Program-made: the position numbers and the translations under genes
Part shown: positions 7,269 to 8,045 of the stretch, one piece after another
Layout of the letters: each line of letters starts with the position of its first letter
Numbering within the stretch: position 1 is the first letter of the stretch
NCBI GenBank assembly: GCA_019237435.1
Contig: JAFAHB010000059.1
Span: forward strand, 1 to 8,045
Source of the DNA: Vulcanimicrobiota bacterium
GTDB lineage: Bacteria > Vulcanimicrobiota > Vulcanimicrobiia > Vulcanimicrobiales > Vulcanimicrobiaceae
DNA length: 8,045 nucleotides
Direction of reading: 5' to 3'
Notes under the pieces: model-generated
Database searches by the model: none
Told to the model about the DNA's origin: nothing
What the model saw: the letters and a program-made list of their open reading frames with translations, nothing else

Positions 7269-8045
7269 ATGAGTTCGCTGCGCATCGTCTTCGTGACGGG
7301 CCTCTCCGGTGCGGGCTTGAGTCAAGCGATTAAGTCCTTTGAGGATATGGGCTTTTACTGCATCGAACACCTGCCGCCGGTCGCGCTCGATGGAGTCATT
7401 GCGTCGCTGGAACGCTCGCCCGTGCGTGAAGTCGCCATCGCACTCGATCTGCGCACCGACGAGGAGCTCGGCAGTCCCACCGATGCGATCGACAGAGTAA
7501 GCCGGCGCAACCGCGCGCGAGTGCTCTTCTTGGAGGCTGCCGACGATCTGCTCGTGCGGCGCTTTAGCGAAACGCGCCGGCGGCATCCCCTCGCGATTGC
7601 CGGCTCGCTGCGAGAGGCGATCGAAGCCGACCGGCGGATTCTGGCTCCGCTGCGCGAGCGCGCCGACGTCGTAATCGATACCACGAACCTCACGCCTGGA
7701 GCCCTCAAGGAGCGCATCGCCGCCGCGTTTCTGCGCGACCGCCCAACGCGCCTTACCTTGATTTTCGTGTCGTTCGGTTTCAAATACGGTCTTCCAACCG
7801 ATCTCGATCTCCTCTTCGACGTGCGATTTCTTCGGAACCCAAACTACGAAGAGGCTCTTGCTGCGCAAACGGGTGAAGACGGCGCGGTCGGGGCATTTAT
7901 CGAAGGCGATCCATCGTTTGCGCCGTTTTTCGCGAAGGTAACCGACCTGCTCGAATATCTGCTCCCTCGGTACGTGACCGAAGGGAAGACCCAACTGACC
8001 GTCGGTGTCGGCTGCACGGGTGGGAGGCATCGCTCCGTCTACGTC
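7269..8045 (+). CDS. rapZ: RapZ/YvcJ family RNase adapter and nucleotide-binding protein (3' end outside window), Walker A Lys replaced
   Basis: The 259 visible residues cover most of RapZ (about 285 residues). In E. coli RapZ binds GlmZ/GlmY RNAs and guides RNase E to control amino-sugar synthesis; elsewhere it is a P-loop protein of uncertain role. The N-terminal P-loop region reads VTGLSGAGLS (9-18), where the family has GxSGxGKS: the essential Lys at 17 is Leu (TTG, 7317-7319). The following FEDMGFYCIEHLPP keeps the family shape, with EH in place of the usual DN. Later hallmarks are intact: RRFSETRRRHPL, VVIDTTNLT, SFGFKYGLPTDLDLLFDVRFLRNP, YVTEGKTQLTVGVGCTGG and RHRSVYV. The start follows a weak SD (AAAAGAG, 7256-7262) and abuts the divergent DUF2203 start. 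The frame is open to the last base, with no sign of decay. Confidence 0.94.
   Translation, partial: MSSLRIVFVTGLSGAGLSQAIKSFEDMGFYCIEHLPPVALDGVIASLERSPVREVAIALDLRTDEELGSPTDAIDRVSRRNRARVLFLEAADDLLVRRFSETRRRHPLAIAGSLREAIEADRRILAPLRERADVVIDTTNLTPGALKERIAAAFLRDRPTRLTLIFVSFGFKYGLPTDLDLLFDVRFLRNPNYEEALAAQTGEDGAVGAFIEGDPSFAPFFAKVTDLLEYLLPRYVTEGKTQLTVGVGCTGGRHRSVYV

Noticed and set aside
7315..7327. Palindrome GCTTGAGTCAAGC upstream of DUF2203, possible operator
   Set aside because: A 6+1+6 palindrome is expected about twice by chance in 8 kb, and it coincides with constrained rapZ codons.
7269..8030. Long - strand frame upstream of DUF2203 that would give a 385-residue protein
   Set aside because: The extra part is exactly antisense to rapZ, whose + strand reading matches the family almost throughout. 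DUF2203 proteins start at the MKLF-like segment.

Overview
The window is GC-rich bacterial chromosomal DNA with mostly ordinary housekeeping genes, a full RNase P RNA gene of the bacterial A-type pattern, and no phage, plasmid or insertion-sequence genes. The mix of a Thermus/Rickettsia-type isocitrate dehydrogenase, RapZ, a DUF2203 protein, a lipoprotein signal peptide and HPERSE-type dispersed repeats fits a little-studied bacterial phylum such as those known mainly from metagenomes. The sequence alone does not fix the taxon.

Left block (1-5078, all + strand). The window opens inside a 4-hydroxyphenylpyruvate dioxygenase gene (tyrosine catabolism). Its stop codon touches an EgtB-like nonheme-iron sulfoxide synthase gene that lacks a canonical start codon. 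That gene overlaps by one base a lipoprotein gene for a family 5 (peptide/nickel-type) ABC substrate-binding protein. After 55 bp comes an NADP-type isocitrate dehydrogenase gene with a TTG start and a strong ribosome binding site. The first three genes look translationally coupled. No EgtD methyltransferase and no ABC permease lies in the window, so the biochemical logic of the cassette is open.

Middle block (5079-6836, + strand). An 80-bp gap holds a dispersed repeat whose other strand reads HPERSER. It is followed by a cobalamin-binding-like (BtuF/COG0614) gene that carries a diverged in-frame copy of the same repeat. The 3' end of this gene contains the extended -10 promoter and the first 18 nt of rnpB. 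Next comes a small gene joining a DUF1858/ScdA_N-like CxxC domain to a possible SH3-like tail. It ends at a hairpin shared with the converging gene on the other strand.

Right block (6873-8045). A DUF2203 gene (- strand) and rapZ (+ strand, cut by the window end) diverge from directly abutting start codons (CAT|ATG, no spacer). The rapZ product keeps every family hallmark visible here except the Walker A lysine, which is leucine.

I found no clearly new multi-gene system. The most interesting points are the RapZ P-loop change, the repeat inside a coding region, the nested rnpB promoter, the zero-spacer divergent pair, and the start-less EgtB-like gene.
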